DNA of 64,000 bases from Heterohyrax brucei (GCA_028571685.1 CM053154.1:17702001-17766000); one strand, 5' to 3'. Shown: positions 21,801-33,335, numbered from the stretch's first letter. The notes: generated by a model from the sequence alone, not told the origin. A program made the numbers and translations.

Positions 21801-23379
21801 TGGGCCCTTCACGCAAAATCAGCGACAGACAACGAGATGATTCTTACCCACAAGTTCCTTTCTTCCCTTTGCCAGAATTCAAGTTTAAAGGCTTTTTACC
21901 CAATCTCTAAAGCTGTTTACCTAATCTTATTGACAAAATGCTTTGGAAGATCGCAGCCTGTCTATAATCCTTTCTGTATTTTCTTTGCTTTCTCCTCTTC
22001 ACTGTCCCTCAATATACTATTTTTTTATTTTTGCCATAGATGCCCTTAAAAGAAAAAGTAAAAAAATTTTAACTGTACTCTCAGGTAGGTTTTTCTCTGC
22101 AAGCCAGGAAATGCAAGTGAGTAAATCACATCAGTCTTCCCCACTTCATTTGCAGGTCCTTGCTGTGTCCCCTTCTCTGGAAAGCAGAAGTAGGTCTACT
22201 TTTAGAGATAAATATTTGAAATCATCTTGACTTATAATATAAGCAAGGAAGTCATTTTGTTTATCTTAACTCTTGTAGAGAATTACAGAAACAGACTGCT
22301 GACTTCCTGGGTTATTGGAGTGAGTTCACAGTTACTGGATCAGTGTTATTAAGCCAGGTCATCTGACTGGCTTGTAAATGGTAACCTCAGGTAAAGAATA
22401 GCACATAAAGATCATGGGCAGAAATTCAGGGGCTCTGAAATGAAGTGAGTTCGTGGTAAAAAGGTAACCAGAAGTGGTGTTTTGTATAAACAAAGGCATG
22501 TCAGCAAATTTGTGTTATTGAAGATAAGATGAGTTTCAGTTTGAACACACTGTGCATAAGCTGTGATGTTGGAGGGAGACCTCTGTGCTTTTTGAAAATG
22601 TCCAGGCCATCAGAGACCCTTGGCAAGTCATATAGGAAGTAGAAAGAAAAAAATTTTGGTCCAAAGACGAAAAGAAATCTTTTAAAATACATATATACAG
22701 ATGTTAATAACTTAAAATTCATCAGGATGCAATTCTAGATGTCTGCTATTAAAATGTAAAATTCTAAATATCCAAGACCAAAACTCTTGAAAATAATTGT
22801 TAAGTTTTAAAAAGTAATTTTATCTTAGTGAGGGCAAGACCATTAATCTCTCCTGCCTGAACAAACACTCTTTGGGCACCATTAAAGACGGTGGCAAAAA
22901 GCAGGCTGCCCTGAGTGTCTGTTAGCCTTGGAAACAGCTCAAGGCACAGCAAAGCAGGCATCGTCCTGGCAGATAAGACAGGCAGAGAGGTCAGTGCCAT
23001 CCGGCCTGGGAAGGCATTAATGACAACAGCCAAGATATCAGCAGGAAGTCACTGTCTCTGGGAGGACTCAGGATCACTTCATAGAGTTTTCAAGGACAGG
23101 AAGGACATTTGTCAACTCCTGATGGGACTGCTGCCACAAATACTGTGAAACATTGCTTAACATGTCTGAGTTCTTGTGGGATGACATCCAAGTGTCAGAG
23201 CTATAGAAGTCTAGGGCAGGCCAGTTTATGGCACTAGCATTTGAAATAAATGTCCCATCATGAGGAGCAAAGCAAGGCAGTGCTGGCTAAAGAAGGCTAG
23301 CAGGAAAGCTGGTCGAATGCCTAGTGGACATGGACAATGTTGGGCAATGGCTGTGGGCCATGGGCTTGGACCTGTATGT

Positions 23380-23573
23380 GTATTATCTAATCCCGCAAAG
23401 TAAGTATTGTTAATATCTCTTTCTTGTTCTGTAAATGGAGAAACTGAGGCTCAAAGAGATTTATAAAAAGAGAGAAAAAGCTCATATGATGTCACACAGC
23501 TAGTGGAGGCAGGATTTAAACCAAGTTGTTTGACTTCAAAGGTAGCCTCTAACCCTGCTGTATTATGCTATAT
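23380..23573 (-). mobile_element. MIR/L2-type fragment, antisense
   Basis: GTAAATGGAGAAACTGAGGC, TCACACAGCTAGTGGAGGCA, GGATTTAAACCAAGTTGTTT. Abuts the mariner remnant. Confidence 0.7.
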
Positions 23574-24051
23574 GAGGTTTGACAGTTAAGGTCATGAAGT
23601 CATCCTAGAAACAGTGCTACATACCTCATCACTGAACAGCACTACCCTCACCTTCAAAGTACTCCCCTTGGGAAGCTATTCAGCCATGCCAGCTCCTAGT
23701 TCACCCTTCAAAGTGATTTTGGAACTCTTTTTATTACCTTTGATATCTTGAATGTCAGCAAAATGTCTTCATTTCAATATTTCCTTCATTTTTGGATAAA
23801 GAAAAAAAGTCACTGGGGGCCAGATCGGGTGAGTAAGGAGGGTGTTCTAATACAGCTATTTGTTTACTGGCTAAAAACTCCCTGACAGACAACTACACAA
23901 TTAAGTTTGCAAACTTGCCACCATGCCACCGTGTGCAATCGCCATTCGAGAAAGAGTTCCAAAATTGCTCTGAAGGGTAGACTCTGGCTTTGGTGCACAG
24001 CTTCCCAAGGGGAGTACTTGGAAGGTAACTGTAGGGATATTCAGCAATGAG
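23574..24051. mobile_element. Mariner-type DNA transposon remnant with inverted arms
   Basis: The left end GGTTTGACAGTTAAGGTCAT runs through CTTCAAAGTACTCCCCTTGG, and the same sequence returns inverted at the right (CCAAGGGGAGTACTTGGAAG, near 24006). The inside includes transposase-region sequence (GGGGGCCAGATCGGGTGAGT). Internally deleted, and the right terminal repeat is incomplete. No intact transposase. Confidence 0.8.
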
Positions 24052-24838
24052 CAAAACAAAGAAGGGTCATTGCAAGAAATTACAAGAAAATAGACAGGTG
24101 AGAATGTAGCTCAACTCGTCAGCAAGATGCCAGTGGAAACAAATTTCGTAGTTAGGTTAGGAGATTAGAACAAAGCAGAAACAAGCAACAGTCAGTACAA
24201 CGAAAGAAAGAACAGCTGCTCAATCTCCGAGGGGCATCCTGGGCACTTCTTAAATCATGCTGAGGGTCCAGAGATGCAATTGGTGAGCTAAGTGATTGCC
24301 GCCAGAAGAGCTGGAACAGCAGCAGATTGGGTGAAAAGCTGACTGGAAGACATCTGACTATAAAAATCTAAAATACTTCACTTGAAAGCAGAGAAGTCCG
24401 GGCAAGTGTGTGTACATTGGAGGAGGTGATTCAAATATGAAAACCTTTAGAGAATCAAATGATACTTGATAAAGATTCAAATTGTTGAGCAACTCTTAAA
24501 GCTTTTAGCCAAACAATTTTAATAGTGCCAATGAATAAGATAAATGCCTCCGAGAATGCCTGTGTAATTCTAGGGATACTTGGATCCAACAAGGAAGAGA
24601 GGTCGAAAGAAATTGAACTCTCCATAGATTGTTAGAGCCCAGCTTTTCCTTGTGGAGTTTCTCATCACTTCGTGAGAACGCAAAAGCGCCTTGCCTCCAC
24701 TACGTGTGCTGCTGGTCAGCTGTATCCTCACCAGTGTGTGCAGGAGAAAGAAAACAAAACACTTCAGACCCATCCCCAGGTGGATTGTTGCAGAGAAGGC
24801 AACAAATCTCCCTGATCCATACTTGGCAAAAATAGAGA

Positions 24839-24850
24839 TGAGTCACGTGA
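24839..24850 (+). promoter_or_regulatory. Overlapping AP-1 and E-box motif
   Basis: TGAGTCACGTGA joins a perfect AP-1 site (TGAGTCA) with a perfect CACGTG E-box. About 85 bp further on, GTCATGGCAAC near 24924 resembles an RFX X-box half. These are motif matches only. Confidence 0.4.
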
Positions 24851-25024
24851 GAGACCCCAAAGCTCCCAGGCTTGGACTGCTTACAGAATGTCCTCACCGC
24901 TTGTAACTGACAACAAGCTTTTGTCATGGCAACCCCCTGTAACAGAAGACAGCCGCCTCTCCCGCAGCACACCCCTCCGACCTCAGCCCACCCCAAGACG
25001 GTGAGCCATGGTGAGATTTCACTG

Positions 25025-25236
25025 AGTTGTTCTTAGGTGCTGTCAGCTTATAGCGACCTGTTGTGGTGCAGTGGAATCGTCCCATGAGGTTTCCTAGGAC
25101 ACTGTGAGGTTTCCTGGGCTGTAATTTTTAGGGGAGCAGACAGCCAGGTCTTTCTCCTGCAGAGCTGCTGAGCGGGTTTGAACTGCCAACCTTTCTGTTA
25201 GAGCCAAGTGCTTAAACTGTTGTGCCCACAGGACTC
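25025..25236 (-). mobile_element. AfroSINE, long older subfamily, antisense
   Basis: CTGTCAGCTTATAGCGACCT, then GGGCTGTAATTTTTAGGGGA, GGGTTTGAACTGCCAACCTT. Has a small internal duplication of GAGGTTTCCT. Confidence 0.8.
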
Positions 25237-25384
25237 TTCCTTACAGTGCTAGTGACCATCTTTTCAGTGAGCAGGTACTTCTGCTGTTGTTTAATCTCAC
25301 TATTTTTCTATTGCTTTCATCCTGTTTGTCTCATAGTTATGTTGATGGGAAATAAATGGTCACACTGACCTTAAAATACGGTCA

Positions 25385-25640
25385 AAAATTGAGTGCAGTG
25401 CTTAAGAGCTTGGGCTCTGGAACCAGGATGCCAGGGTTCACTCAGATGTGACTGTTGCTTAGCTGTGCAACTTGGAATACTTAGGCTTTTCTTTTCTCTG
25501 TAAATAACTAAGACTTTTTATCTGTAAATCTGATACTAACAGAACCTACCTCATACAGTTATTGAGAAGATTAAATGAGATTAGGCCCAAGAATGGCTTA
25601 GCACAGCTACACGGTAAGTAGCTGTAATAATAATTTTATT
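25385..25640 (+). mobile_element. MIR SINE
   Basis: AGTGCTTAAGAGCTTGGGCT, GGAACCAGGATGCCAGGGTT, ACAGAACCTACCTCATACAG, GAGAAGATTAAATGAGATTA. Nearly full length. Confidence 0.9.
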
Positions 25641-26759
25641 ATTGTTACAATAATAAATGTTAGCTGCTTTTAATATTGTACCATTCCTCAAGAGGTTTCA
25701 TCCTGGTAATTTAGCAAATACTAGATCCTGGCCACTTGAAGCTGACAAACTAACTACCTGTAGGTAATAATTGTCCCATGAAGGCAGACATTGATTCAAC
25801 TTTGTTAAGCAGTGATGTCTCTTTCTAAGAAGGAGTGTTATGTTTTGGATGTACCACTTCTGCATTTTGATTGGAAAATGAGTCTCAGAATTGGGCATTT
25901 TGGGGAGTAGTGTTCTTGTGTGAGTTCTTTATTTTGCAGCGTTATTCAGACTTGGACGTTTTTCTCATACTGAGATATGCCTATGATTGGAATATTGTGT
26001 TTCTGGAAAGAGAGTGGGTGTACATGACAGGTCTTGGGGAGAAGGCCCAGAGGTGATGAGCTTGACTCACCTCCCCTTGGGCCGAGGGTGAGTTCTCCAA
26101 GTCCCACCTGCCCTGCTATGTCCAAGGTAACCAGAGACATTGGCTGAGATGAGGACAGTGACTGGTCACTGTCCTCAGTGCATTCTTCATTTTAGGGTGA
26201 GTCTAATCATGGCTATCTTGAGTGGCCCAGTTATATTTGCTTTTTGAATTCCATAGTCAAACAACATCCCTGTTGATAGAGGTGTCCTTTTGGCTAGTTA
26301 CACTCACAAACAAGGTGCCAATATCAGTATAAGCAGTGCTGGAAATGGAGAGGGCCTATTTCTAAGGTAGAGCTCTAACCTATCCCCCTAGGAAATAATT
26401 GCACAGAGATGAGGATGTTTTCAAAGACTGAGCCTTTGATTTTCTTTGAAGAACTTTCCAGAATATGCTAAGCAACACTATGAGGTGGTTGATCCTAGTT
26501 TATACTTTTCTCTCCTACCCTTACCCACCAGGCACTCTCAGGGGCCTCCAAACATACAATGATTACATCAAAGTCCGGCTTCTGGCATCTCCTCCAGCAA
26601 CAGACTACCAGCCTTACGCCAGTTACTCCCTGTGTGGTTAGACTCAGATCATGTAATTAATATAAGTCAGATGTCCATGAATTGAATGTTTATTAGTACA
26701 TAAAAAAAAAAAAAATCCATCTCACTCAAATATTTCTTGCCTGCCTTGTGTGTACCGGT

Positions 26760-27259
26760 GCAAAATATTTTGTATACACAGTGGTGAACAAACTCCGTGG
26801 TGGCAGAGATTGTGACTGAAGTTAATGAGGAGACAGACATGATGCAAGGAGATTCACAAATATGTAATCATAAATTTTATTCATGAAGGGAAAAGCAAGC
26901 AAAACACTGTGAGAGAAAATAAGGGAAACTAAGTCTGGATCCAAGGATCAGGGAAGGCATCTCTGAGGAGGTAGTATTTCAGCCAAGGATGCAGGAAGAT
27001 AAAAACTTAACCCAGTAGAATTGGGGAGAAGAGCATTTCAGACACAAGGGCAGAAGGCCGAGACCCCAGAGACAGGGAAGCCTGCCGTCTTCTGTGGGTG
27101 ACGGTGAGCAGTGAGGCGTGGAATAGGAGAGGAAGGCAGGAACAAAATTATCAGACCTTGGGGGTTATGGGGTTTTATTCCAAGTGGACAGTGACACCAA
27201 AAGCAGGATTGTGACAGCCCAAATTATGTTCCTCAAAGATCTCCCAGGCCACCAAGTGG
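26760..27259 (+). mobile_element. L2 LINE 3' region, left part
   Basis: ATCAGGGAAGGCATCTCTGA, GAGCATTTCAGACACAAGGG and GTTATGGGGTTTTATTCCAA follow the usual L2 order. Interrupted by the AfroSINE at 27260. Confidence 0.7.
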
Positions 27260-27457
27260 TGTTGTTAAGTGCCATCAGGTTGATTGTGACTCCTGGTTTT
27301 CCCATAAGTGCCAAGTAGAACTGCTCTCTCGGGTTTTCAGAAGCAGGTCACCAGGCCTGGCTTTTAGGACACCTCTAGGCAGGTTCAGGCATCCCACCTC
27401 TCAGACAGTAATCAGGTACTTGACTGCTTGTGTCAGCTTGGCTGCCTGGCACTGGGT
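27260..27457 (-). mobile_element. AfroSINE, long older subfamily, antisense, inside an L2
   Basis: AAGTGCCATCAGGTTGATTG, then GGGTTTTCAGAAGCAGGTCA, CCAGGCCTGGCTTTTAGGAC. Flanked by ACCAAGTGG at 27251-27259 and 27458-27466, a 9-bp target duplication. Confidence 0.8.
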
Positions 27458-27620
27458 ACCAAGTGGATTTGAAGAAGACAAGAGTGAAAGCAGGAAAACT
27501 GTTGTAGGAAGAAACCATTGTGTTAGTCCAGTGAGTGAAGGAATGGCTGGAATGAGAATTGTGGTCAGGGAGATGGGGAAAAACAGACAGCTTTGATGGG
27601 TCTTGAAGCCAGAGGTCTTG
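27458..27620 (+). mobile_element. L2 LINE, right part after the SINE
   Basis: AGAGTGAAAGCAGGAAAACT, GTAGGAAGAAACCATTGTGT, AGTCCAGTGAGTGAAGGAAT continue the L2 order begun before 27259. Confidence 0.65.
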
Positions 27621-27850
27621 TAGAGGATCATAGCAGGAAGTAACAAGAAAAGCCCCAAATGCATATTCAAGGCTGGAATGCACTCGTTTCCATTTACCTG
27701 TCCCTCTAGGCTGCATCTCCCCTTATTCACCAAGATCACAAATCATCCCTTTCTAACTGGCTTAGCTTTTTAGTGACGCTTCGGGAACCAGCTCACTCTG
27801 GATTCTGAAGCTGTGGCCTGAAACCTGACAGGTCGCTCTTTGTTCTGCAG

Positions 27851-27928
27851 CCCACCAGGACCTCTGCCGAGAGCATCTATTCGCGACCCGGCTCCAGTAT
27901 TCCTGGTTCACCGGGCCACACCATCTAT
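27851..27928 (+). CDS. ABLIM1: ABLIM1 exon: SIYSRPGSSIPGSPGHTIY segment
   Basis: 78 nt, 26 codons, phase 0 at both ends: PTRTSAESIYSRPGSSIP then GSPGHTIY. A Ser/Pro/Gly-rich linker just after LIM4, almost identical to human ABLIM1 as I recall it (A for S at residue 6). Acceptor TTGTTCTGCAG, donor TATGTAAGT. It is the fixed anchor to which either LIM4 or the upstream cassette exons splice. Confidence 0.97.
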
Positions 27929-28620
27929 GTAAGTAGCTACTGCTGGGACAGCGTGGGTTAGCAGGTCACACAAGCAGAGCAGAAAAGCTAAAACAGAAGA
28001 AAATTCTAAGTGATTTCTCTTTCTGTTGTAAGACCAGAGTTTCCGTTTTGCAGATCCGCCTTCTCAATCACATTTTTCTTCCAGTAATTAAGTTTTTGTT
28101 TGAGTGTCACTGAAATAATCAAATCAGGTGACCTGTAGAATGCAGTAATAGGACACAGGGCTTAAAAGTTTTTGCGGATAACTTGCTTATATTTGGCGAC
28201 TGATTATACATTTTCTGATGCTAATTCTCAGGGTTCTTAAATTCTGCCATGAGGATATTTAAATATTTAGTTTAGTAAACATTCAATTCTAGTTTGTTGC
28301 CATTTGAGGTTTTAGGTTTTTTGCCATCTGTTTTCCTCCTCTGTAGTAAATTTAGGATGTTATCCTTAAGGTTTATGGACTTCTCTACTTGATGAATTCT
28401 ATGTAGTTTTCCTTAAGGTTTTTGATGACTTCAAAAAAAATGCTTCCTGTATGGCCTAAATGGGTGGCTTTTGAAAGCATATTACTGTGCTAAGCAAAGC
28501 GTTTGGATTTTATTTTCAAGGTTTTTACTCTTTAAGTAAGACATACAGTTTTCTAATACACATTTCTCTCCAAAGAAAGGAGACTGCTTGGTAATTTTTC
28601 TTCCTCTTTCACTTTGCCAG
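27929..28620 (+). other. ABLIM1: ABLIM1 intron, short, no repeats
   Basis: 692 bp, AT-rich and free of recognised repeats; ends TCACTTTGCCAG. Confidence 0.9.
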
Positions 28621-28776
28621 GCAAAAGTAGACAATGAAATCCTGGATTACAAGGATTTAGCAGCCATCCCCAAGGTCAAGGCGATTTATGATATTGAACG
28701 TCCGGATCTTATTACCTATGAGCCTTTCTACTCTTCGGGTTATGACGATAAGCAGGAGAGACAGAGTCTCGGAGAG
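28621..28776 (+). CDS. ABLIM1: ABLIM1 exon: AKVDNEILDYKDLAAIPKVK segment
   Basis: 156 nt, 52 codons, phase 0 at both ends. Reads AKVDNEILDYKDLAAIPKVK, AIYDIERPDLITYEPFYSSG and YDDKQERQSLGE. This is the most conserved linker block of the abLIM family. The tyrosines in DYKDL and AIYDIERPD are candidate phosphorylation sites. Acceptor TTTGCCAG, donor GAGGTAATA. It carries S where I recall T in human (FYTSGYDD). A TGCATG (RBFOX-type) motif lies 108 nt downstream, at 28884. Confidence 0.97.
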
Positions 28777-28982
28777 GTAATAAATTTCTGGAGGTGGCGA
28801 ATTGTACAGTCATGGCTTTCTCTTTTGGTGCATGTATGAAACTGACTGTTTGGAGTCAGAATAAATCACAGCGTCCTTTTGATTGCATGCTGGGTGTTTT
28901 GAGGTGTTCAACAGCCTGTCACGAGATCCCTGCCCTCAAGGAGGTCACAGAGAAGTGGGAAAATAGACCAGCTGCTTGCTTG

Positions 28983-29155
28983 CCTTGAGCGGATTCAGAC
29001 TGATGGCAACCCATGTATGTCAGAGCAGAACTGTATTTCACAGCATTTTTAATAGCTGATTTTTCAGAACTTGGTTGCCAGGACTTTCTTGCAGGGTACC
29101 TTCTGGGTAGACTGAAACCTCCTACCTATGGGATAACAGCCAGGCGCCTCAGTCA
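28983..29155 (-). mobile_element. AfroSINE, long older subfamily, antisense
   Basis: GATTCAGACTGATGGCAACC, GTCAGAGCAGAACTGTATTT, CTGATTTTTCAGAACTTGGT, TTCTGGGTAGACTGAAACCT. Confidence 0.8.
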
Positions 29156-29462
29156 TTTCCACCTCCCAGGGACTGCCACAGATACCACAGTGAAGAGTAC
29201 TTGTGGGTCAGTACCACGTGGTAGAATAGCGGAGTCAGCGCGCTGAGATGGAAGCGGACGTCAGGGGAGACTCTGACTGAGTAAAGGAGGGAGGGTCTTG
29301 CAGGTGGTCTTGGTCATGGGCCAGCTGCAAGTATGTTTCCAGTGGTCCATGAGGAGACAGGGAGAGAGAGAGCTTCCTATATTTTGATAGCTGCAGTTTT
29401 CAGCATCTTAAGATGGTTAGAATGTGTAAGAAAAGAAAACACACAGAGAAGGGGAAAACAGT

Positions 29463-29690
29463 ATATAGCCTAGTGGTAAGAGCGAGCCGGGGCTCCGGAA
29501 TCTAATTATGTGGGCTCAGCCCGAGATCACTGCATGCTGGTTATGTGACTCTAGCCATGTGAAAACCCTTCTCATCCTAGTTTCCTCTTTTGCAAAATGG
29601 ATAGGATAGTGATACAACTTACCTTGTAGGGTATTTGAGCGGATTAAATAAACTAACCAGTGCAAAGCGATTAGAAGCGGGCCAGACTTG
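29463..29690 (+). mobile_element. MIR SINE
   Basis: TATAGCCTAGTGGTAAGAGC, then TTTGCAAAATGGATAGGATA, CAACTTACCTTGTAGGGTAT, GAGCGGATTAAATAAACTAA. Confidence 0.85.
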
Positions 29691-30190
29691 GGGAAATAAT
29701 CAGCAGGTGTCAGATCCCATTGTTGTTAGAGACCTATTAATGCTCACCCATCAGGTCCACCCTGCTGCTGCCCAACCAGCACCTCTTTAGGCCCCTGCTG
29801 CCACCCCCACCCCATCCCTGCTACATCCTTCTACCCAGATCTGGTGGGCTCTGGCCTGTGTCCCCTGGCCTCTTCAACTCATCTTCATTTTTTTTTCTTT
29901 TGAAAAACTGAAATCATTTATAACTGGTTTTGATCTACTCAGAGAACTGTTACCCATATAGCAGATTGAAATGAGCTGTTCAGGATTGAAACTGACTGAG
30001 CAAGCAGTAGCAAGAGACCTTCACATGGTGCTTTGAGATCCTGGATGAATAAAAGACATGAACACCTGTGACTTCTTCATTTATTCTAAATTTATGTATG
30101 CACCTCTTTTTAAAAAAAAATCTGGACTATTCCGGAGCTAAGTCTCCCTTGAAACGATCCGTTGGGCGTAAAGTGATATTTGTTTTCATG

Positions 30191-30209
30191 TAGCGCCACC
30201 TCGTGGTCA
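30191..30209 (-). promoter_or_regulatory. CTCF-like motif
   Basis: The minus strand reads TGACCACGAGGTGGCGCTA, one core mismatch from the CTCF consensus. Same orientation as the site at 8448. Confidence 0.45.
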
Positions 30210-30467
30210 CTTAGTTGTAGCAGCAGCTGCAACTGCCCTCAAATGCAAGTTGATCCACCTGGGTTTCTGAGTAGCCCCTGAGCCCCGGAGAGTTTCCTAG
30301 GGGTCAAAGCGGACAGAGAGTGTCCTGAACTCGGGCGCAAAGGGGCTGAGCTCAGAGAAGGTGTCCAAGAACGTTCTAGTGCTCAAGCCACACATGCCGG
30401 GATGGGCGAGTTGTTTTCTCATCTAATGAGGTGTATGTATGCATGTGGGAGCGTGAGTGCATGCTTG

Positions 30468-30490
30468 CGTGTGTGTGTGTGTGTGTGTGC
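30468..30490 (+). repeat. GT microsatellite
   Basis: About 11 GT units with neighbouring imperfect GT/GC; two TGCATG motifs lie just before it. Confidence 0.95.
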
Positions 30491-30589
30491 GTCTGTGTCT
30501 GTGTTTCCTAGAAGTTCTATTTGGAGCAGTAAAACATCACCATACTCAAGTCCTTGGGCTTTGAAGTGACATTTTCTGGCCTTGAAATC

Positions 30590-30705
30590 AGACTCTGATA
30601 CCTTATAAACTCGAGATATTAATACTTGCAGGTTTTCTGTAAGAAGGACTAAATGAGATATATAAATTAAAACAGTACCTGGCACACAATAAGTACTCAA
30701 CAAAA
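30590..30705 (+). mobile_element. MIR 3' fragment
   Basis: AAGGACTAAATGAGATATAT, then CAGTACCTGGCACACAATAA, GTACTCAACAAA: the characteristic MIR 3' end. Confidence 0.75.
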
Positions 30706-30924
30706 CGGCTGGCAGCCATCCTGATCACTGTCGCCACTGTCATAGCCTGAAATGATGACCTGTGGTGCTGCCTGTGTACAGTCTGATCAGAGGGAGTCCC
30801 TTGGAGCAGCAATAAGATCTATTAGTGAACCATTGCCCAAGACGTGCCTCTGACAGCTTAGAAAACCTGTACAAGCTATTTGTGTGTTTTTCCCTTAGTT
30901 ATCAGCACTTCTTTGTTACACAGA

Positions 30925-31330
30925 TAGCCCGTAAGGTCGACTACAGCTCTCAGTGACCTGTTTGTGCACAGAGCACAGCACTGCCTCATCCTGTGTCATC
31001 CTCACGGTCACTGGCATGTTCAAGTCCATCCTTGAGGGTCTCTCTCCTTCCGAAGACCCTCTGCTGCACCAAACCTGATGTTCCTCCCCAGCATTTGAGC
31101 CTGATTTCATATCCAGAGCAAGCTGTCATGATCCAAAAAGCTTTCACTGACTGATTTTCAGAAGTGGATCTTCTGACCTTTCTTGGTAGTCTGTCTTAGT
31201 CTGGGAGCACTGCTGAAACCTACCTAGCATAGGTGACCCTGCTGGTCTTTGAAATACAGGTCACATGGTGTCCAGCATCACAGCAGCGTTCCAGCCACCC
31301 CAGTATGGCAAACGGACAGATAGGTGATGG
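30925..31330 (-). mobile_element. Long AfroSINE-related or afrotherian LINE-tail copy, antisense
   Basis: CAGAGCACAGCACTGCCTCA, CATCCTGTGTCATCCTCACG, GTTCAAGTCCATCCTTGAGG, then an AfroSINE-like CTGATTTTCAGAAGTGGATC. The first part is the relative of the family at 4330, in reverse. Internal boundaries are not resolved. Confidence 0.6.
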
Positions 31331-31689
31331 ATTCTTATCGTAGAATCTGTTTACTGTCATTTTGGAAACACTGGAGGAGAAGCTTGAAGTTCTGTGTAGC
31401 CATCTGTGCCTTCTGGAAGTGGAAGCAATGGGTGCAGAATGCTGGTTTGGGAACAGGACAGACCCTGGCCCCTGCCCTCAGGGACTCTGTCTTGATGTGG
31501 CTAACGTGCCCTGGAGACAGGAAGTAGCAACAGATGAAACAGAAGTGTTGTGGTAATTCTGGGGCCCCAGAGAGTCTAGCAGCTCACTGTGAAAGGAGGG
31601 AGAGGAGCAAATTCTAGAACTGAGCCTGCTACCCTTGGTGGTCTGGAAGGCTTTGTCTACAGTTCATTCCTGTTTGAAGGCTGTTTGCA

Positions 31690-32060
31690 TTTTAATTATA
31701 ATGTTTCATCCATCCTTTCAGAAAGTGTTTGTTGAGCACCTAATATATGTCAGGACACTGTCTAGTCACCAGCAGTGCATAGTTATAAATAAATAAAGTC
31801 CCTGCCCAGTTATGCAATGTAGTTTTAGATGGTGGTAAGGACTTTCAGGAAAACAATGTAGAGTAAGGAGAAAGCGTGAGGGAGGTCAGAGAGGGCACTG
31901 TGTGATGGTAGTTGGAGCAGAGACCTCCCCAGAGGTAGAGGTTGAGCCCTGCTGGTGTCAGGCTGAAAGATATGGCAGGCAGAGGAACAGCACATGCAAA
32001 GGGCCTGTGGTGAGTGAGCTCTTAGCCTGATGATGTGTCCCCAGAAGCCACTGTCCCTGG
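31690..32060 (+). mobile_element. L2 LINE 3' region
   Basis: GTGTTTGTTGAGCACCTAAT, ATATGTCAGGACACTGTCTA, then GGCAGGCAGAGGAACAGCAC, ATGCAAAGGGCCTGTGGTGA. Confidence 0.75.
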
Positions 32061-32374
32061 AAAGACAGCTGGTGGCAAGCAATTGCAAGGCTGGCGAGAC
32101 ACCCATCATCGCAGTCTAATTTCAGTCACCAAACTCCTATTTTCAGTGATTGCTGGGGTTGTCATGCAGTCAACAATGCTGTTATGAAATCCTGTGTTTC
32201 AGCAGACACTGTGATTTTTAATATAAAACAAACTCTTGCCCTCCCCTCCCCTCCAGACCCAATTAGAGTGGGGGTGGTGAGATGCTGGCTTGTGTATTCT
32301 GATTCTAGTCGATTCTAGTTAAAATGGGTAGAGAACTAATAAAAGTGGTGACTTTAAATTCTCTTTTCTTCTAG

Positions 32375-32410
32375 TCTCCAAGGACTTTGTCTCCTACTCC
32401 CTCAGCAGAA
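32375..32410 (+). CDS. ABLIM1: ABLIM1 exon: SPRTLSPTPSAE, 12 residues
   Basis: 36 nt, phase 0 at both ends, giving SPRTLSPTPSAE. Small enough to be optional without changing frame. Contains two SP and one TP site typical of proline-directed kinases. Acceptor TTTCTTCTAG, donor GAAGTAAGT. Confidence 0.94.
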
Positions 32411-33335
32411 GTAAGTACCTTTTTTTTTTTTGGAAATTAGAGGGGGTGGAAGTTGGGAGTTGCTTGGAACTTTCCTAGAGTGGAATTTTTGAGAAAGGAC
32501 ATTAAAAAACACCAAAAAAAAAAAAGCTTGTCCACAAGACTGTCATGAATATAAAGAGTATTACTTATAAAATATGGTATTAAAAAAAATTTCCATAGAT
32601 TCAATTCCACCTCACAGCATAAGGGATAAAAATAGCCTTCTGCTGGCCTAAGTCTCGAATTTGTACTTCTAAATGGTGGGGAAAGGATTTGTGGTGACGA
32701 AAGCCACTTGTCCCAATGTGAGGCTTGTCTCCTCTCACCCGTAATTAATTCACCTAAATTTTAATGTACTAGATCCTCTGAAATCGTCACTGGTGAGTAC
32801 TGTGTATTCTCCAATCAGAGCTATTTTCTCTGGAGGCCATTCCTTTAAACAGAGAATCAGTGGTTTGGTCATAAACCCAACTAGCTTTGTGGAGTCTTTT
32901 ATAAAACTGGCTGGATCCTAAAGCTGTCCTTCTAATTCCAGAGAGTAAAAAACTCTGTAGTATTCTGATGGTTTATGACTGAAGACAGTGAACTGATTAA
33001 TCTCTATTAGTATTCTTATAATTGATGAACAAGGTTATGAAGAATTGACTTCTACTTTTGGCTAGTTCTAAGCATGAAGCATATCATTTGAGGACATCTG
33101 CATTTTGGTGGTGTTTTTGCTTAGTTTGTTATAGCCAACTAGGAGAAACCAGAGTTTTCTTTGCATTTGCTCTCAAATTTCATGAAGCTGAGGTTACTGG
33201 GTTTTTAGCTGATAGTCGTTCCACAGTTCTTTTATATTTTTATTTTTATTGCATTAATAGAATCTTCATAGGAAAACAAATTCCTAAAATACTAAACAAT
33301 ATTTTTTGTACTTTTTTCAGTTCTTTTAAGTTTTA

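Larger units (their letters stand above)
20531..27850 (+). other. ABLIM1: ABLIM1 intron part after the cassette exons
   Basis: Holds an afrotherian LINE-like copy, a mariner remnant, MIRs, two AfroSINEs and a split L2. The region 24060-25020 looks single-copy and carries several transcription-factor-like motifs. 21810-23370 and 25650-26750 show nothing I recognise. Confidence 0.8.
28777..32374 (+). other. ABLIM1: ABLIM1 intron
   Basis: Contains two older AfroSINE-type copies, MIR and L2 fragments, a GT microsatellite and a CTCF-like motif. The stretch 29700-30180 shows only a T-rich tract and single-copy sequence. Confidence 0.9.
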
